Both the position numbers and the translations under genes were made by a program. From Psychrosphaera sp. B3R10 (GTDB lineage Bacteria; Pseudomonadota; Gammaproteobacteria; Enterobacterales; Alteromonadaceae), in the NCBI RefSeq assembly GCF_018861025.1, contig NZ_JAHKQH010000009.1, positions 179,861 through 243,860 of the forward strand: a stretch of DNA of 64,000 nt. The letters are read 5' to 3'. Shown here one piece after another: positions 1 to 9,836 of this stretch (the stretch's first letter is position 1; each line of letters begins with the position of its first letter). The notes beneath the pieces are model-generated. The model saw nothing but the letters and a program-made list of their open reading frames with translations. It was not told where the DNA came from and ran no database searches.

Positions 1-2
1 CT

Positions 3-533
3 ATCGCCAAAGCGGCTGGGCTAAATAAAGGCGCAACGCCTACCGTTTTAGATGCAACGGCTGGAATGGGGAAAGATGCATTTGTGTTGGCCAGTCTTGG
101 CTGCAATGTCACTTTAGTTGAAAGACAGCCGCCTGTTTATATGATGTTAGTGGATGGTTTTCGACGCGCCATCTCAGACGGCTCTATTGATTGGTTCGAA
201 CAAAGAATGCAGTTAATCAATAAAACGTCACACGATGCGCTGCAAGACTCAATTTCATCAAACCAACAATACGACGTGGTTTATCTCGACCCAATGTTTC
301 CGCATAGAGAAAAATCTGCCGCCGTTAAAAAAGATATGGCATTGTTCCAATCTTTTGTTGGAGATGATGCCGATGCCGATCAATTATTACCGTTAGCCTA
401 TCAATTAGCGCAAAAACGTGTTGTAGTAAAAAGGCCTGACTATGCGCCGTTTTTGAACGAACAGACGCCAAATAGTCAAATAAAAACAAAAAAGAACCGA
501 TTCGATTTATATATTAAGGCCGCGATGGTCTAA
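3..533 (+). CDS. rsmJ: 16S rRNA m2G1516 methyltransferase RsmJ, 5' end outside window
   Basis: SAM-dependent methyltransferase that modifies G1516 of 16S rRNA. The reading frame is open to the left edge, so the N-terminal part (about 70-80 residues by comparison with the usual ~250) lies outside the window. Visible residues start just before the SAM-binding motif [18 protein letters not shown], which is diagnostic of the RsmJ/YhiQ family. A second family block, [13 protein letters not shown], contains the DPMFP catalytic loop, and the C-terminal [12 protein letters not shown] block is also typical. The ATG at 66 is internal, not the start. The next gene begins immediately downstream, so the two are probably co-transcribed. 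Family assignment is firm. Confidence 0.92.
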   Translation: MAKAAGLNKGATPTVLDATAGMGKDAFVLASLGCNVTLVERQPPVYMMLVDGFRRAISDGSIDWFEQRMQLINKTSHDALQDSISSNQQYDVVYLDPMFPHREKSAAVKKDMALFQSFVGDDADADQLLPLAYQLAQKRVVVKRPDYAPFLNEQTPNSQIKTKKNRFDLYIKAAMV

Positions 534-547
534 CAATGGAACCTTTT

Positions 548-1021
548 ATGATTGAAGTGAATGACAAATTACCAAGTGTACAATTCCAGTTTTTTGACAC
601 AAACGAAGTAAAAACCGTTACCACAGAAGATTTGTTTGCTGGCCAAAAAGTCGTTTTGTTTGCAGTTCCTGGTGCATTTACGCCAACCTGCTCTGAAAGT
701 CACTTGCCGGGTTATGTTGTCAATTTTGATAAAATAAAAGCAAAAGGCGTCGACAAAGTTATTTGTTTATCCGTAAACGATGCTTTTGTCATGTCCTCTT
801 GGGGTAAAGCACATAATGCCGAACACTTACTAATGTTAGCGGATGGCGGTGCTGATTTCACAAAAGCAATTGGCTTAGAAGCTGAAACAGGCATTTTTGG
901 TGGTATTCGCTCACGCCGATACGCGATGATCGTTGAAGATGGAATTGTGACTCAGCTCAATGTTGAAGAACCAAAAGAATTTGCAGTGAGTGACGCGGAG
1001 TCAATTCTAGCCCTATTATAA
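548..1021 (+). CDS. Prx5/PrxII-type peroxiredoxin (redoxin)
   Basis: Thiol peroxidase that reduces H2O2 or alkyl hydroperoxides, probably with glutaredoxin or thioredoxin as reductant. The motif PGAFTPTCS gives the peroxidatic Cys (Cys48 from the start chosen here). The downstream GGIRSRRYAMIVEDG block is typical of the Prx5 family, and length (~157 residues) is normal for a single-domain Prx5. An in-frame ATG at 536 starts 2 nt after the rsmJ stop, but it has no Shine-Dalgarno. The ATG at 548 has GGAA about 7 nt upstream and gives the usual MIEVNDKLP start, so it is preferred. The gene ends before a strong hairpin terminator. Confidence 0.9.
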   Translation: MIEVNDKLPSVQFQFFDTNEVKTVTTEDLFAGQKVVLFAVPGAFTPTCSESHLPGYVVNFDKIKAKGVDKVICLSVNDAFVMSSWGKAHNAEHLLMLADGGADFTKAIGLEAETGIFGGIRSRRYAMIVEDGIVTQLNVEEPKEFAVSDAESILALL

Positions 1022-1076
1022 ATAGGAAAATCAATAACAATTAAAAGCTTAAGTAAGCTGTGGCTTTTGATAAAAA

Positions 1077-1113
1077 TAAAAAACCGATGTTGATATGCAA
1101 CATCGGTTTTTTT
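1077..1113 (+). terminator. Rho-independent terminator after the peroxiredoxin gene
   Basis: A perfect 10-bp stem (ACCGATGTTG / CAACATCGGT) with loop ATATG is flanked by A and T runs that extend the pairing and supply a T-rich tail. It lies between the plus-strand peroxiredoxin and the minus-strand S9 peptidase, so it can serve both directions. Confidence 0.85.
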
Positions 1114-1194
1114 GTTTCTACAACAATGCGTTGTGACGTTCAATAAACTAACCATTTATCGCATTGACCGCCTCATAATAAGCGGTCAACCCAA

Positions 1195-3168
1195 CTAAAA
1201 ATCGATATGTTTACCTAAGAATTTAAGTACGCGTTTGAAATACTTAAGGCGGTTTTTCTCTAAATAAAATCCATGACCTTCTTTCTCAAACAACAAATAC
1301 TCATACGGATGATCCTCTTTTTCTAGGGCGGCAATCAAACTTTCAGCCTGTTCAATTGGCGCTCGTTGGTCCATTCCACCATGAGCAATAAGTACGGGTA
1401 CTTTCAATTTATCGATATTATACGATGGAGACATTGACTCTTGAAGTGCAACATTTTGCCCCAACACCGCTTTTAAATATTTATCACCAGAGCGGCGTTC
1501 CTGCACATCACCTTCTTTGAACATCAAAGGTAAGTCGTAAACACCAACTACACCAACAGCACATTTGTACAAATCTGGCTCAATTATCGGACTCATCAAT
1601 GCCGAATAACCACCAAAGCTTGCGCCCATAATGCAAATGTTGTTTTTGTCGGCGATGCCCTGGTCGATTAAATATTTGGTGCCGTCAATTATGTCATATT
1701 GAATTTCCGTGCCCCACTTGCCGTGACCAGATTTTTCAAACGCAGGACCGTAACCACCAGATCCTCTGAAATTCACTTTTAACACCGCTAATCCACGACT
1801 CGCTAACATTTGCGCTTCTGGATCAAATCCCCAGTAATCACGCGGTCCATGTGGTCCACCATGAGGCATAACAATCAATGGTAAATTTTTCTCCGCCTTG
1901 CCTTTAGGAACCGTTAAATAACCATTAATTTCAATACCATCTCGAGTTGTGTATTTAACTGGACGAGTACTTGCCATAAGATCGGGGTTAATCCAGCTAC
2001 GTGCTGAAAACAAATATTGAATTTTAGGTTTTCCGGTTTTTTCGTCCGGATGCATTATGTAATAATCACCTGGATTACGGTCGTTATAAGCGATAACAAT
2101 CTGAAATAGCTCATCCGGGGTAGAACTCACAATTTGAACTTGATGACCAGGTAAGGCTTGTAACAAGCCTTTTAAGCGCTTTGATAAAAGTGCTTTTCCA
2201 TCGACAAATTCATAAGCCGGGTAACCATTTTCATATTCAACAGCATATATTTTGCCGTCTTTTTCATTGCCATAAACATTTCTAATATTTACAACTGGAT
2301 CTTTACTCACTAACTCAACTGAATTTTTTTCAAAATCGATTTTGTACAAACCGATTGGCGCACCGTCTTCACTTGCGGTAACAAACATCGCATTGTCTTC
2401 GCCATCAACGATAACGCGTGGTGTAATTTTACTAAGGTGTTTAAACGAATTGTTAAACTTAGTCCATTCGCCAGTCTCAACATCCCGCTTATAAACTTCT
2501 TGATCAATATAATCATTACTTGAGACCGAGAAGCGAACCTCACCATTACCGTCGGTAATATATTGCGCGTTAAAGGCTGGCGAGCGTGTCACTTTACGTC
2601 GTTTACCAGTATAAACATCGACAAGATAGACAGTTGAGTGTCGGTCTGCGCCGCTTTTTCTCAACCAAGGATGAACTTCTGCAAGAAAATAATTGTCATC
2701 ATGTACTAAAGGGTCTAACACTAAAGATGACGCACGAAGCGCATCAGCTTTGCTTGATGCTCCTAATGACTTGCCTCCAGCTTTGTGTCCCATTAAGTAT
2801 TGTGATTTTGAGCCATCGGCATTAACACCTAATAATTCGCCATGATAAGACGGTTGCGTATAAGCGCCGCGCATATAAGTTTTTTGTAATACAAGACGGT
2901 CTTTACTGACCCAGTTATATCCGCCAACCTGCTCTTTATCACCGTCGAATTGCACGACATTTATTAGTTTCATAGTATCGCGTTGCAATACCACCAAAAC
3001 TTGTTTACCGTCGCGAACGGTTGTTGCAGCTAAATAATCGCCCTTTGGGGAGATTTTAACAGAACCAAATTCTGAAAATTTAACAAAATTTTCAAGCGGT
3101 ATTTTTTTCTCCGCAAAACTGCCAAAAGCCGTTATTAGCAAGGCAACTGCTAAAATTTTCTTCCACAT
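1195..3168 (-). CDS. Exported S9 family prolyl oligopeptidase-like peptidase
   Basis: Serine peptidase of clan SC, family S9 (acylaminoacyl/dipeptidyl peptidase type), likely periplasmic and acting on short peptides. Residues 1-19 form a signal peptide (MWKKILAVALLITAFGSFA). Residues ~25-390 look like the beta-propeller part and ~410-657 the alpha/beta-hydrolase domain. The triad is readable: Ser517 in GASFGGYS, Asp600 in HGGMDQR and His632 in EGHGF. The oxyanion/HGGPHGPR segment lies before the catalytic domain. Length (657) is normal for bacterial members. It is monocistronic, convergent with the peroxiredoxin. The exact substrate cannot be told. Confidence 0.9.
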   Translation of the reverse strand: MWKKILAVALLITAFGSFAEKKIPLENFVKFSEFGSVKISPKGDYLAATTVRDGKQVLVVLQRDTMKLINVVQFDGDKEQVGGYNWVSKDRLVLQKTYMRGAYTQPSYHGELLGVNADGSKSQYLMGHKAGGKSLGASSKADALRASSLVLDPLVHDDNYFLAEVHPWLRKSGADRHSTVYLVDVYTGKRRKVTRSPAFNAQYITDGNGEVRFSVSSNDYIDQEVYKRDVETGEWTKFNNSFKHLSKITPRVIVDGEDNAMFVTASEDGAPIGLYKIDFEKNSVELVSKDPVVNIRNVYGNEKDGKIYAVEYENGYPAYEFVDGKALLSKRLKGLLQALPGHQVQIVSSTPDELFQIVIAYNDRNPGDYYIMHPDEKTGKPKIQYLFSARSWINPDLMASTRPVKYTTRDGIEINGYLTVPKGKAEKNLPLIVMPHGGPHGPRDYWGFDPEAQMLASRGLAVLKVNFRGSGGYGPAFEKSGHGKWGTEIQYDIIDGTKYLIDQGIADKNNICIMGASFGGYSALMSPIIEPDLYKCAVGVVGVYDLPLMFKEGDVQERRSGDKYLKAVLGQNVALQESMSPSYNIDKLKVPVLIAHGGMDQRAPIEQAESLIAALEKEDHPYEYLLFEKEGHGFYLEKNRLKYFKRVLKFLGKHIDF

Positions 3169-3282
3169 AAAATTCCCTTATCCCTTTATTTTTATATTTT
3201 AAATATTGTATATCTTTTTTATTTAGTCAGTAATATTAAAGAGTTGGACTAAAAATGTCTAAGGTTCTAGGCATTTATTGTA

Positions 3283-3738
3283 CTAACCAACCAAATAAGT
3301 CCCAGTACCAAAGGCAATTTGATCACCTTTTTGATTATGTAATTCCATGCGAGTCACGCAAACCCGGCTGCCGGAACGGATCAGTTGCGCTGTTGCAATA
3401 AACTCGTCACCACGACCGGGTCTCAAATAATCCGTTCTTAAATCGATAGTTCCCACTTTTTTAGTAAATTCGATTAATGCGGCTGAATCTTCAAAGTGCA
3501 TTTTCTCCATCCGGCTAAAAATGGCCAAAATGCCACCCACCGTATCGAGTGCCGATGCGGTTACGCCCCCGTGCAGAATTTTTTGCATTGGATTACCCAT
3601 TAATTTGTCATCCCACACAAATCTAATTTCAGCTTTGTTTGCCTCACAAACGGTGATCTTTAGCCCTAAATTTTTGTTGAAATTTAAATTGGTGAACACA
3701 TTTACCAACCAAGATCGAGCGTCGTCATTTGATAACAT
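3283..3738 (-). CDS. yigI: Hotdog-fold acyl-CoA thioesterase YigI
   Basis: PaaI/YigI-type hotdog thioesterase, expected to hydrolyse medium- to long-chain acyl-CoA. The sequence follows E. coli YigI closely by memory: KILHGGVTASALD (the HGG substrate/catalytic segment), VGTIDLRTDYLRPGRG and the terminal GTYLVG. Length of 151 residues is the family norm. It is divergent from recQ, and a yigI-recQ neighbourhood also occurs in enterobacteria, which supports the call. The start ATG is the only good one. Confidence 0.88.
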   Translation of the reverse strand: MLSNDDARSWLVNVFTNLNFNKNLGLKITVCEANKAEIRFVWDDKLMGNPMQKILHGGVTASALDTVGGILAIFSRMEKMHFEDSAALIEFTKKVGTIDLRTDYLRPGRGDEFIATAQLIRSGSRVCVTRMELHNQKGDQIAFGTGTYLVG

Positions 3739-3827
3739 AAAAATAATTCCAAAATAACTGATCGGATGAGTATAACATTTGATTCCAATGCTACAATGCC
3801 CCCAAATATTTAATTTGAACCGCTAAA

Positions 3828-5627
3828 TTGACCGACAACCAGACTACACCACTCGACATTTTGACAAAAATATTTGGTTACGATGCTTTTCGCATGGGCC
3901 AAGATAAAGTCATTGAATCCTGCATTAATCAACAAGATACCTTGGTTCTATTGCCTACGGGAGGCGGTAAAAGTTTGTGTTACCAAGTACCCGCATTATT
4001 GCTGCCAAATGTAACAATAGTCGTTACCCCCCTTTTGTCGTTAATGAAAGATCAGGTTGATCAACTTAATGAGCTTGGTATCGCAGCGAGTTACATTAAT
4101 AGTCAGCAAACTCGACAAGAGCAATTTCAAACGTTAAATCAGTTGCAATACGGTGAAATAAAAATTTTGTATGTGTCGCCAGAACGTTTGCTACAGCAGC
4201 GATTTTTAGATCACTTACATCAAGCTGGGGTCAGTCTATTTGCAATTGATGAAGCACATTGTTTGTCTCATTGGGGACATGATTTTCGTGCCGATTATCT
4301 GCGCTTAGGCCAAATTAAAAACCTATTCCCGCATGTGCCAATCATGGCATTAACGGCGACGGCCGATAAAGCAACGCGATTTGATATTAGCCACCAACTC
4401 AATCTTAACGACCCCTATATCCATATTGGCAGTTTCGACCGCGCTAACTTGCGCTACACCATAGAAGAAAAATTCAAACCACTTAATCAGTTATTAAGTT
4501 TTGTTGGAACACAAACCGATGCTTGCGGTGTGGTGTATTGTTCGAGTCGTGCCCGAGTTGATGACGTCGCAGAAAAGCTCAAACAAAAAGGTTTTAATGC
4601 TGCGCCGTATCATGCAGGTCACGAAAACGCCCACAGAATAAAAGTACAAGAGCAATTTCAGCGAGACCAAATTCAAATTGTGGTCGCGACCGTGGCGTTT
4701 GGCATGGGTATAAATAAGCCTAATATTCGATTTGTAGTTCATTACGATCTGCCAAAAACCATAGAAAGTTATTATCAAGAAACTGGACGCGCTGGACGTG
4801 ATGGACTTGACGCCCAATGCCTTATGTTCTTCGACTCAGGCGATGTGCCTCGAATTCGCCGTATGATCAGCGACAATCAAAATGAAGACCGAGTAAAAGT
4901 TGAACTCCAACGGTTTAACGCTATGGTCGCCCTTGCTGATGCACAAACCTGTCGTCGCCAAGTATTACTAAACTACTTTAACGAACCTACAACCACAGGT
5001 TGTGGTAATTGCGATATTTGCTTAGACCCACCGACCTCGTTTGATGGGACATTATTAGCGCAACAAGCAATGTCTTGTATTTACCGCAGTGGTCAACGTT
5101 TTGGAATTGGTCATATCATCGATATTTTACGTGGCAGCCAAGGGATCCGGATTAAAGATCATAAACATGACGAATTGAGCACCTATGGAATTGGCAAAGA
5201 ACAAACGCACGACTATTGGCTCAGCATTATTCGCCAACTAATACATCAAGGTTTGATTGAACAAGATATTAGCCGTGGTAGTAGTCTTGTTTTAACCGAA
5301 AAGGCTCGCCCTATTTTACGCAGCGAATCGACGTTACAACTTGCTGTACCGAGATTAAATACCAAAAAGCTATTTGAAAAAGCCGCACCTGTAAATTACG
5401 ACAAACGATTGTTTGCTCGATTGAAGGGACTTCGAAAATCCATAGCAGAAGAGCATAATGTGCCACCGTTTGTCGTATTTTCAGATGCAACTCTGGCGGA
5501 TATGGCAGACAAATTACCCACTACGCCACGCGATATGTTGTTAGTATCCGGGGTTGGTGAAACAAAACTACGTCGCTATGGTGACGCGTTTTTATCAGTG
5601 ATCAATCGTCACGTATCTGAATTGTAA
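3828..5627 (+). CDS. recQ: ATP-dependent DNA helicase RecQ
   Basis: 3'-5' superfamily 2 helicase acting in recombination and replication-fork repair. It has Walker A (LPTGGGKS, Lys48), the DEAH box (FAIDEAHCLSHWGHDFR), the helicase C-terminal lobe ending in QETGRAGRDG, the RQC zinc cluster (CRRQ...CGNCDIC) and an HRDC domain at ~519-599. Length 599 matches RecQ. The start is TTG: an in-frame TGA lies 9 nt upstream (3816-3818) and the next ATG would remove motif 0, so TTG at 3828 is the best choice, with a weak ribosome site. It is followed by a terminator. Confidence 0.96.
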   Translation: MTDNQTTPLDILTKIFGYDAFRMGQDKVIESCINQQDTLVLLPTGGGKSLCYQVPALLLPNVTIVVTPLLSLMKDQVDQLNELGIAASYINSQQTRQEQFQTLNQLQYGEIKILYVSPERLLQQRFLDHLHQAGVSLFAIDEAHCLSHWGHDFRADYLRLGQIKNLFPHVPIMALTATADKATRFDISHQLNLNDPYIHIGSFDRANLRYTIEEKFKPLNQLLSFVGTQTDACGVVYCSSRARVDDVAEKLKQKGFNAAPYHAGHENAHRIKVQEQFQRDQIQIVVATVAFGMGINKPNIRFVVHYDLPKTIESYYQETGRAGRDGLDAQCLMFFDSGDVPRIRRMISDNQNEDRVKVELQRFNAMVALADAQTCRRQVLLNYFNEPTTTGCGNCDICLDPPTSFDGTLLAQQAMSCIYRSGQRFGIGHIIDILRGSQGIRIKDHKHDELSTYGIGKEQTHDYWLSIIRQLIHQGLIEQDISRGSSLVLTEKARPILRSESTLQLAVPRLNTKKLFEKAAPVNYDKRLFARLKGLRKSIAEEHNVPPFVVFSDATLADMADKLPTTPRDMLLVSGVGETKLRRYGDAFLSVINRHVSEL

Positions 5628-5672
5628 AATTCAGAATCAATACCAATCGACCTAGGTTATTTTCTGGGCATT

Positions 5673-5699
5673 AAAAAACCGACAAAACGTCGGTTTTAT
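5673..5699. terminator. Bidirectional hairpin terminator between recQ and cytochrome c
   Basis: A 9-bp stem (AAAACCGAC / GTCGGTTTT) around a 5-nt loop, with A-rich and T-rich flanks. It sits between the convergent recQ and cytochrome c genes and can stop transcription from either side. Confidence 0.75.
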
Positions 5700-5724
5700 C
5701 ATTTTAAATTTACTTTATTTTATT

Positions 5725-6027
5725 TTATTTTAGCGACGCATAATACGCTGATAAGTTAGCAATATCGGCATCTGTCAGTGGCATAGCCATCGCGCCCATA
5801 ACTGGGTCTTTACGATTTCCCGCCTTAAAGTCTTTTAGCTGTTTCGCTAAATACTGCTCTTTTTGACCTGCTAAATTTGGGTACATTGGAATTGCACTAA
5901 TTCCGTTAGCACCGTGACAAGCAGCACAAACTGCGGATTTTGTTTTACCTGCAGCAGCATCGCCAGCAAGTACAGTTGTTGAACTAAGTGACATAATGGC
6001 AACCAGGCCAAACACTAAACTTTTCAT
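5725..6027 (-). CDS. Small periplasmic class I cytochrome c (c553/c4-like)
   Basis: Single-heme electron carrier. From the start chosen here, residues 1-21 are a signal peptide ([21 protein letters not shown]), the heme site is CAACH at 34-38, and a C-terminal Met in MGAMAMP can be the axial ligand. The mature protein is ~80 residues, as in small c553-type cytochromes. An upstream in-frame ATG at 6075 would add a charged N-terminus before the signal peptide. The ATG at 6027 is preferred because AGGGG lies just upstream of it. The gene is monocistronic, divergent from selO. Its redox partners are unknown. Confidence 0.88.
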   Translation of the reverse strand: MKSLVFGLVAIMSLSSTTVLAGDAAAGKTKSAVCAACHGANGISAIPMYPNLAGQKEQYLAKQLKDFKAGNRKDPVMGAMAMPLTDADIANLSAYYASLK

Positions 6028-6115
6028 CTTAACCCCTATTGTAATTTTACTTTTTCTCAGCTTAACACCAAACATTTGAATTAAATATAGCGTAAACTAT
6101 TGAAAGGCGCACACT

Positions 6116-7660
6116 TTGTTTGAGATCAAATTAACGACGATTATGACTATTCTATCTGGCAAGCAATCGACAAAAATTACCGACTTACGATTTTCCAATA
6201 CGTATGCTAATTCGTTGTCTGAATTAGGGCATTTTGTAAATCCAACGGCATTCCCAAAACCTAAGTGGGTAAGTATCAGTTCGCAAACAAGTAAGATACT
6301 CAATATCGATGCGACTGCCTTAGAAAGCCAATCTGAATGGCTTAACTGGTTTAGCGGAAATCAAATGGTAGATGCGGCCCAACCTATTGCGCAAAAATAC
6401 ACAGGGCATCAATTTGGTCAATATAATCCCGAATTAGGCGATGGCCGCGGATTGTTACTCGGTGAATTACTTTCCGACACAGGGCGTTGGGATATTCACG
6501 TAAAAGGCGCGGGAAAAACCCCATATTCTCGATTTGGCGATGGCCGAGCAGTATTAAGAAGCTGCATACGCGAATATTTAGCTTCCGAAGCATTACATCA
6601 TTTGGGGATACCAACTTCCCGGGCTTTAGGCTTATTTACAACAGGTGAAAAAGTCCAGCGTGAAACCATCGAACCCGGTGCCGCTTTAATCCGAGTTTGC
6701 GAAAGTCACCTTCGTTTTGGTCATTTTGAATACGCCTTTTATCAAAACGATACTAAATTATTAGAACAACTTGTGGCGTACGCTGTAACTGATGTATTGC
6801 CGCAATCGTCGGATGAAATACGCGCTCTAAAGCCCAATGCCTCTGCGCAACAGCAAGCTTATCAATTACTTAAATTCACGATCCGAACAACGGCGGAAAT
6901 GATTGCGAAGTGGCAAGCTTATGGATTTTGCCACGGGGTTATGAACACCGACAACATGTCAATTTTGGGCATCACTTTTGATTATGGTCCCTACGGTTTT
7001 CTAGATGTGTATGAACCATCACATATTTGCAATCATTCAGATCACAGTGGTCGATATGCATTTGACGAACAACCGAGCATTGGGTTGTGGAATCTCAACG
7101 CGCTTGGCTATTCACTTTCGCCTTTATTGTCAAAAGAAGAATTGACCGAATTGCTAAAACAGTACGAAACAATTTTACTTGATAATTATTCTTCGTTAAT
7201 GCGGAAAAAGCTTGGTTTTAAAGAAAAGCAAAAAGAAGATCAAGCCTTGTTGGGGGGACTTCTCGCCCTCATGCAGGAACAAAAACGCGACTATACCTAT
7301 ACGTGGCGAATGTTAAGCAATGTCCGTTTTAGTGACAAAAATGAACAAGTATTTATTGATACCTTTGTCGACCGTGATGCAGCAACAGCTTGGCTAAAAC
7401 GTTATAAAAAGCGTGTTTCTATGGAAGTTATTTCAGATGATGAACGTTGCGAGCTCATGTATTCGGTAAACCCAAAATACATTGTTAGAAACTACTTAGC
7501 ACAGCAAGTCATTGAAGCTGCAGAGAGTGGAGATAACAAACCTTTAGAGGAACTGTTGTTGGTGTTATCACAGCCATTTGCCGAGCAGCCTGACTTCGAC
7601 CTTTATAGTAAATTGCCCCCAGACTGGGCAGGTAAACTCAGTATCAGTTGCAGCAGTTAA
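6116..7660 (+). CDS. selO: Protein adenylyltransferase SelO (YdiU)
   Basis: Pseudokinase-fold enzyme that transfers AMP from ATP to protein Ser/Thr/Tyr, linked to redox homeostasis. Family blocks are clear: GHQFGQYNPELGDGRG, HVKGAGKTPYSRFGDGRA, SHLRFGHFEY, GVMNTDNMS (metal/catalytic loop), DYGPYGFLD and ICNHSDHSGRY. The C-terminus PPDWAGKLSISCSS keeps the conserved Cys three residues from the end, where eukaryotic homologues carry selenocysteine. Length 514 is slightly over the usual ~480. The first start is TTG at 6116, with AAAGG upstream. An ATG at 6143 would give 505 residues and cannot be excluded. Confidence 0.94.
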   Translation: MFEIKLTTIMTILSGKQSTKITDLRFSNTYANSLSELGHFVNPTAFPKPKWVSISSQTSKILNIDATALESQSEWLNWFSGNQMVDAAQPIAQKYTGHQFGQYNPELGDGRGLLLGELLSDTGRWDIHVKGAGKTPYSRFGDGRAVLRSCIREYLASEALHHLGIPTSRALGLFTTGEKVQRETIEPGAALIRVCESHLRFGHFEYAFYQNDTKLLEQLVAYAVTDVLPQSSDEIRALKPNASAQQQAYQLLKFTIRTTAEMIAKWQAYGFCHGVMNTDNMSILGITFDYGPYGFLDVYEPSHICNHSDHSGRYAFDEQPSIGLWNLNALGYSLSPLLSKEELTELLKQYETILLDNYSSLMRKKLGFKEKQKEDQALLGGLLALMQEQKRDYTYTWRMLSNVRFSDKNEQVFIDTFVDRDAATAWLKRYKKRVSMEVISDDERCELMYSVNPKYIVRNYLAQQVIEAAESGDNKPLEELLLVLSQPFAEQPDFDLYSKLPPDWAGKLSISCSS

Positions 7661-7682
7661 TACCAAAAAGTAATACGAAATC

Positions 7683-7719
7683 GTGGCGCGCAATGCCCTT
7701 AGTAAAAGCTGCGCGCGAC
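7683..7719. terminator. GC-rich inverted repeat between selO and the DUF523 gene
   Basis: Arms GTGGCGCGCA (7683-7692) and TGCGCGCGAC (7710-7719) pair at 9 of 10 positions around a 17-nt loop. It lies between two convergent genes, so a terminator role is likely, but the T tract is poor. Confidence 0.45.
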
Positions 7720-7744
7720 ATTTCAATGATTGAGTACGAATTAA

Positions 7745-8221
7745 CTAATCTGAGTGATTTAGCTGCTGTTGCAATTCATTAAGCTGCAATTCTGAAAAGA
7801 CCGCGACCCCATTTTCACGCAGTCGCCTAGCCGTTACCCCTTCACCATCAATTAAAGTAGCGCTAAACGTACCGTCATATATTTGTTGATTACCACAACT
7901 AGGACTATTTGCTTTCAGCAAGGCGTGACTCACTTGGTGCGCTTGGCAAAGTGCTAACGCTTGGTCAGCCCCCTTTTCAAAGGCCTCTGTTACGTCAATT
8001 CCCTGTACAGTGATGACTTTACCTTCAGCGTATTCAGCTGGCGCCCTTGGTGTGTTAAGCCCGCCCATCACCTCTGGACACATAACCACTAACTTACCGT
8101 CTTGCTGTAACTGCTTTAACCAACTTAAGTCAGCCAAAGGTTTACTCTTACCGTCATACCGAACCGGATGGCCAAGTAAACAAGCTGAGACTAATAACTT
8201 AAAATTGTTGGTTTTATACAT
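7745..8221 (-). CDS. DUF523 / TudS-like iron-sulfur desulfidase family protein
   Basis: Belongs to DUF523. A member of this family (TudS) has been shown to be a 2-thiouracil desulfidase using a [4Fe-4S] cluster. The three expected cluster cysteines are present: Cys14 in SACLLG, Cys48 in CPEVMGGL and Cys109 in SPSCG. The RYDGKSK and TPRAPAE blocks are also typical. Length 158 is normal for the stand-alone domain. It is divergent from glmU. Activity on thiolated bases or tRNA is an inference from the family. Confidence 0.8.
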   Translation of the reverse strand: MYKTNNFKLLVSACLLGHPVRYDGKSKPLADLSWLKQLQQDGKLVVMCPEVMGGLNTPRAPAEYAEGKVITVQGIDVTEAFEKGADQALALCQAHQVSHALLKANSPSCGNQQIYDGTFSATLIDGEGVTARRLRENGVAVFSELQLNELQQQLNHSD

Positions 8222-8257
8222 TAATAAAAAAATTCAAAAAAATGTCATCTGATTGCG

Positions 8258-8263
8258 TATAAT
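8258..8263 (+). promoter_or_regulatory. Candidate -10 element for glmU
   Basis: A perfect TATAAT lies 39 nt upstream of the glmU ATG, in TTGCGTATAATACC. No convincing -35 box is visible at the usual distance, so this rests on the -10 match and position only. Confidence 0.45.
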
Positions 8264-8302
8264 ACCTGCGTTTAAAATAATTAAAATGGAAGTATTGCCC
8301 AA

Positions 8303-9661
8303 ATGAGTTTATCTGTCGTGGTTTTAGCTGCCGGAAAAGGCACACGTATGCGTTCTAGCTTACCAAAAGTTTTGCACCCAGTTGCACACAAGCCTATGGT
8401 ACAACATGTAATTGATGCAGGTACTGCATTGAATGCGTCAGGAGTGACAATAGTATACGGACATGGCGGCGACACGTTAAAACAGGCACTTGCTGAAAAC
8501 AACGCCAATTGGGCACTGCAAGCTGAGCAACTTGGAACCGGTCACGCGGTAAAGGTTGCTGAACAATTTATGCCTGACAACGATACAATTTTAATTCTAT
8601 ATGGCGACGTACCACTTATTCAAAGCGCAACTCTAGAACGGTTACTCGCTGTTAAACCAGAAAAAGGCATTGCGCTTCTCACTGTTAAGCTAGACGATCC
8701 ATCTGGTTACGGTCGAATTATTCGTGAAAACGGTTCAGTTGTAGGCATTATTGAGCAAAAAGACGCAAATCCAGAACAACTCTCAATCAATGAAGTAAAT
8801 ACGGGCATAATGGCGGTTAACGGCGACTTGTTAAAATCGTGGTTGAATAACCTTTCAAACGACAATGCACAGGGCGAATACTATCTAACCGACATTATCG
8901 CTATGGCGAATGAGCAAGGCTATGCTGTAACAACAGCACATCCCGACAGTGCAATGGAAGTTGAAGGTGCGAACAACCGTGTACAACTAGCCGCTTTAGA
9001 ACGTGAATATCAGAAACGTGAAACCGAAAAGCTAATGTTGGCAGGCGCTTCAATGCGCGATCCAAGCAGAGTTGACGTCCGTGGTGACGTAACCGTTGGC
9101 CAAGATGTTGAGCTTGATATCAATGTTGTTTTTGAAGGCAAAGTTACTTTAGGTAACAATGTGGTTATTGGTCCAAATTGCTTGCTTATTGACTGCGTGA
9201 TTGGTGATAACACTGTGGTTCACGCAAATAGCATTATTGAGTCAGCCGAAGTTTTAACTAATGCTCAAATTGGTCCATTCGCTAGATTGCGCCCTGGTGC
9301 GGTCGTTGGCAATAAAGCTAAGGTCGGCAATTTTGTAGAAATGAAAAAATCAACATTAGGCGAAGGGTCTAAAGTTAATCATTTCTCTTATTTAGGTGAT
9401 ACAACAGTTGGCCAAGGTGTAAACATTGGTGCCGGCGTTATCACGGCAAACTACGATGGTGTGAATAAATTTAAAACGACCATTGAAGACAACGCATTTA
9501 TTGGCACAAACTCAACACTTGTGGCACCGGTTACCATTTCTGCAAACGGTTTTGTTGCTGCAGGTTCAACGATTACCAAAGATGTTGAAAAAAATGCTCT
9601 TTCAATTGCGCGCGGAAAGCAACGAAACATAGACAATTGGCCACGTCCTGTAAAAGGCTAA
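8303..9661 (+). CDS. glmU: Bifunctional GlmU: GlcNAc-1-P uridyltransferase / GlcN-1-P acetyltransferase
   Basis: Cytoplasmic enzyme making UDP-GlcNAc for peptidoglycan and LPS. The N-terminal pyrophosphorylase signature [18 protein letters not shown] (residues ~7-24) and the QLGTGHAV uridine-binding block are present. The C-terminal left-handed beta-helix (from ~250) includes [22 protein letters not shown] and [11 protein letters not shown] with the acetyltransferase residues. Length 452 matches E. coli GlmU (456). It is probably transcribed alone; glmS is 4.5 kb downstream rather than adjacent. Confidence 0.97.
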   Translation: MSLSVVVLAAGKGTRMRSSLPKVLHPVAHKPMVQHVIDAGTALNASGVTIVYGHGGDTLKQALAENNANWALQAEQLGTGHAVKVAEQFMPDNDTILILYGDVPLIQSATLERLLAVKPEKGIALLTVKLDDPSGYGRIIRENGSVVGIIEQKDANPEQLSINEVNTGIMAVNGDLLKSWLNNLSNDNAQGEYYLTDIIAMANEQGYAVTTAHPDSAMEVEGANNRVQLAALEREYQKRETEKLMLAGASMRDPSRVDVRGDVTVGQDVELDINVVFEGKVTLGNNVVIGPNCLLIDCVIGDNTVVHANSIIESAEVLTNAQIGPFARLRPGAVVGNKAKVGNFVEMKKSTLGEGSKVNHFSYLGDTTVGQGVNIGAGVITANYDGVNKFKTTIEDNAFIGTNSTLVAPVTISANGFVAAGSTITKDVEKNALSIARGKQRNIDNWPRPVKG

Positions 9662-9669
9662 ACTCATGA

Positions 9670-9698
9670 TCCGGTGTTACTTTTTTAGTAATACCGGA
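9670..9698 (+). terminator. Hairpin downstream of glmU
   Basis: Arms TCCGGTGTTACT and AGTAATACCGGA pair at 11 of 12 positions around a TTTTT loop, just after the glmU stop. No long T tract follows, so it may be a weak terminator or an mRNA-stabilising hairpin. Confidence 0.5.
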
Positions 9699-9836
9699 GC
9701 GTTTAATACCATTGCAGTAACTAATACATCGATTCAGTCGTCGGGGAATGCTCGACTAATTAATAGAATAATAACTCGAATTCAGTATAATGTACTGTGT
9801 TTTTAAACTCGACAAATCAAAGGCCCTGAATTTATC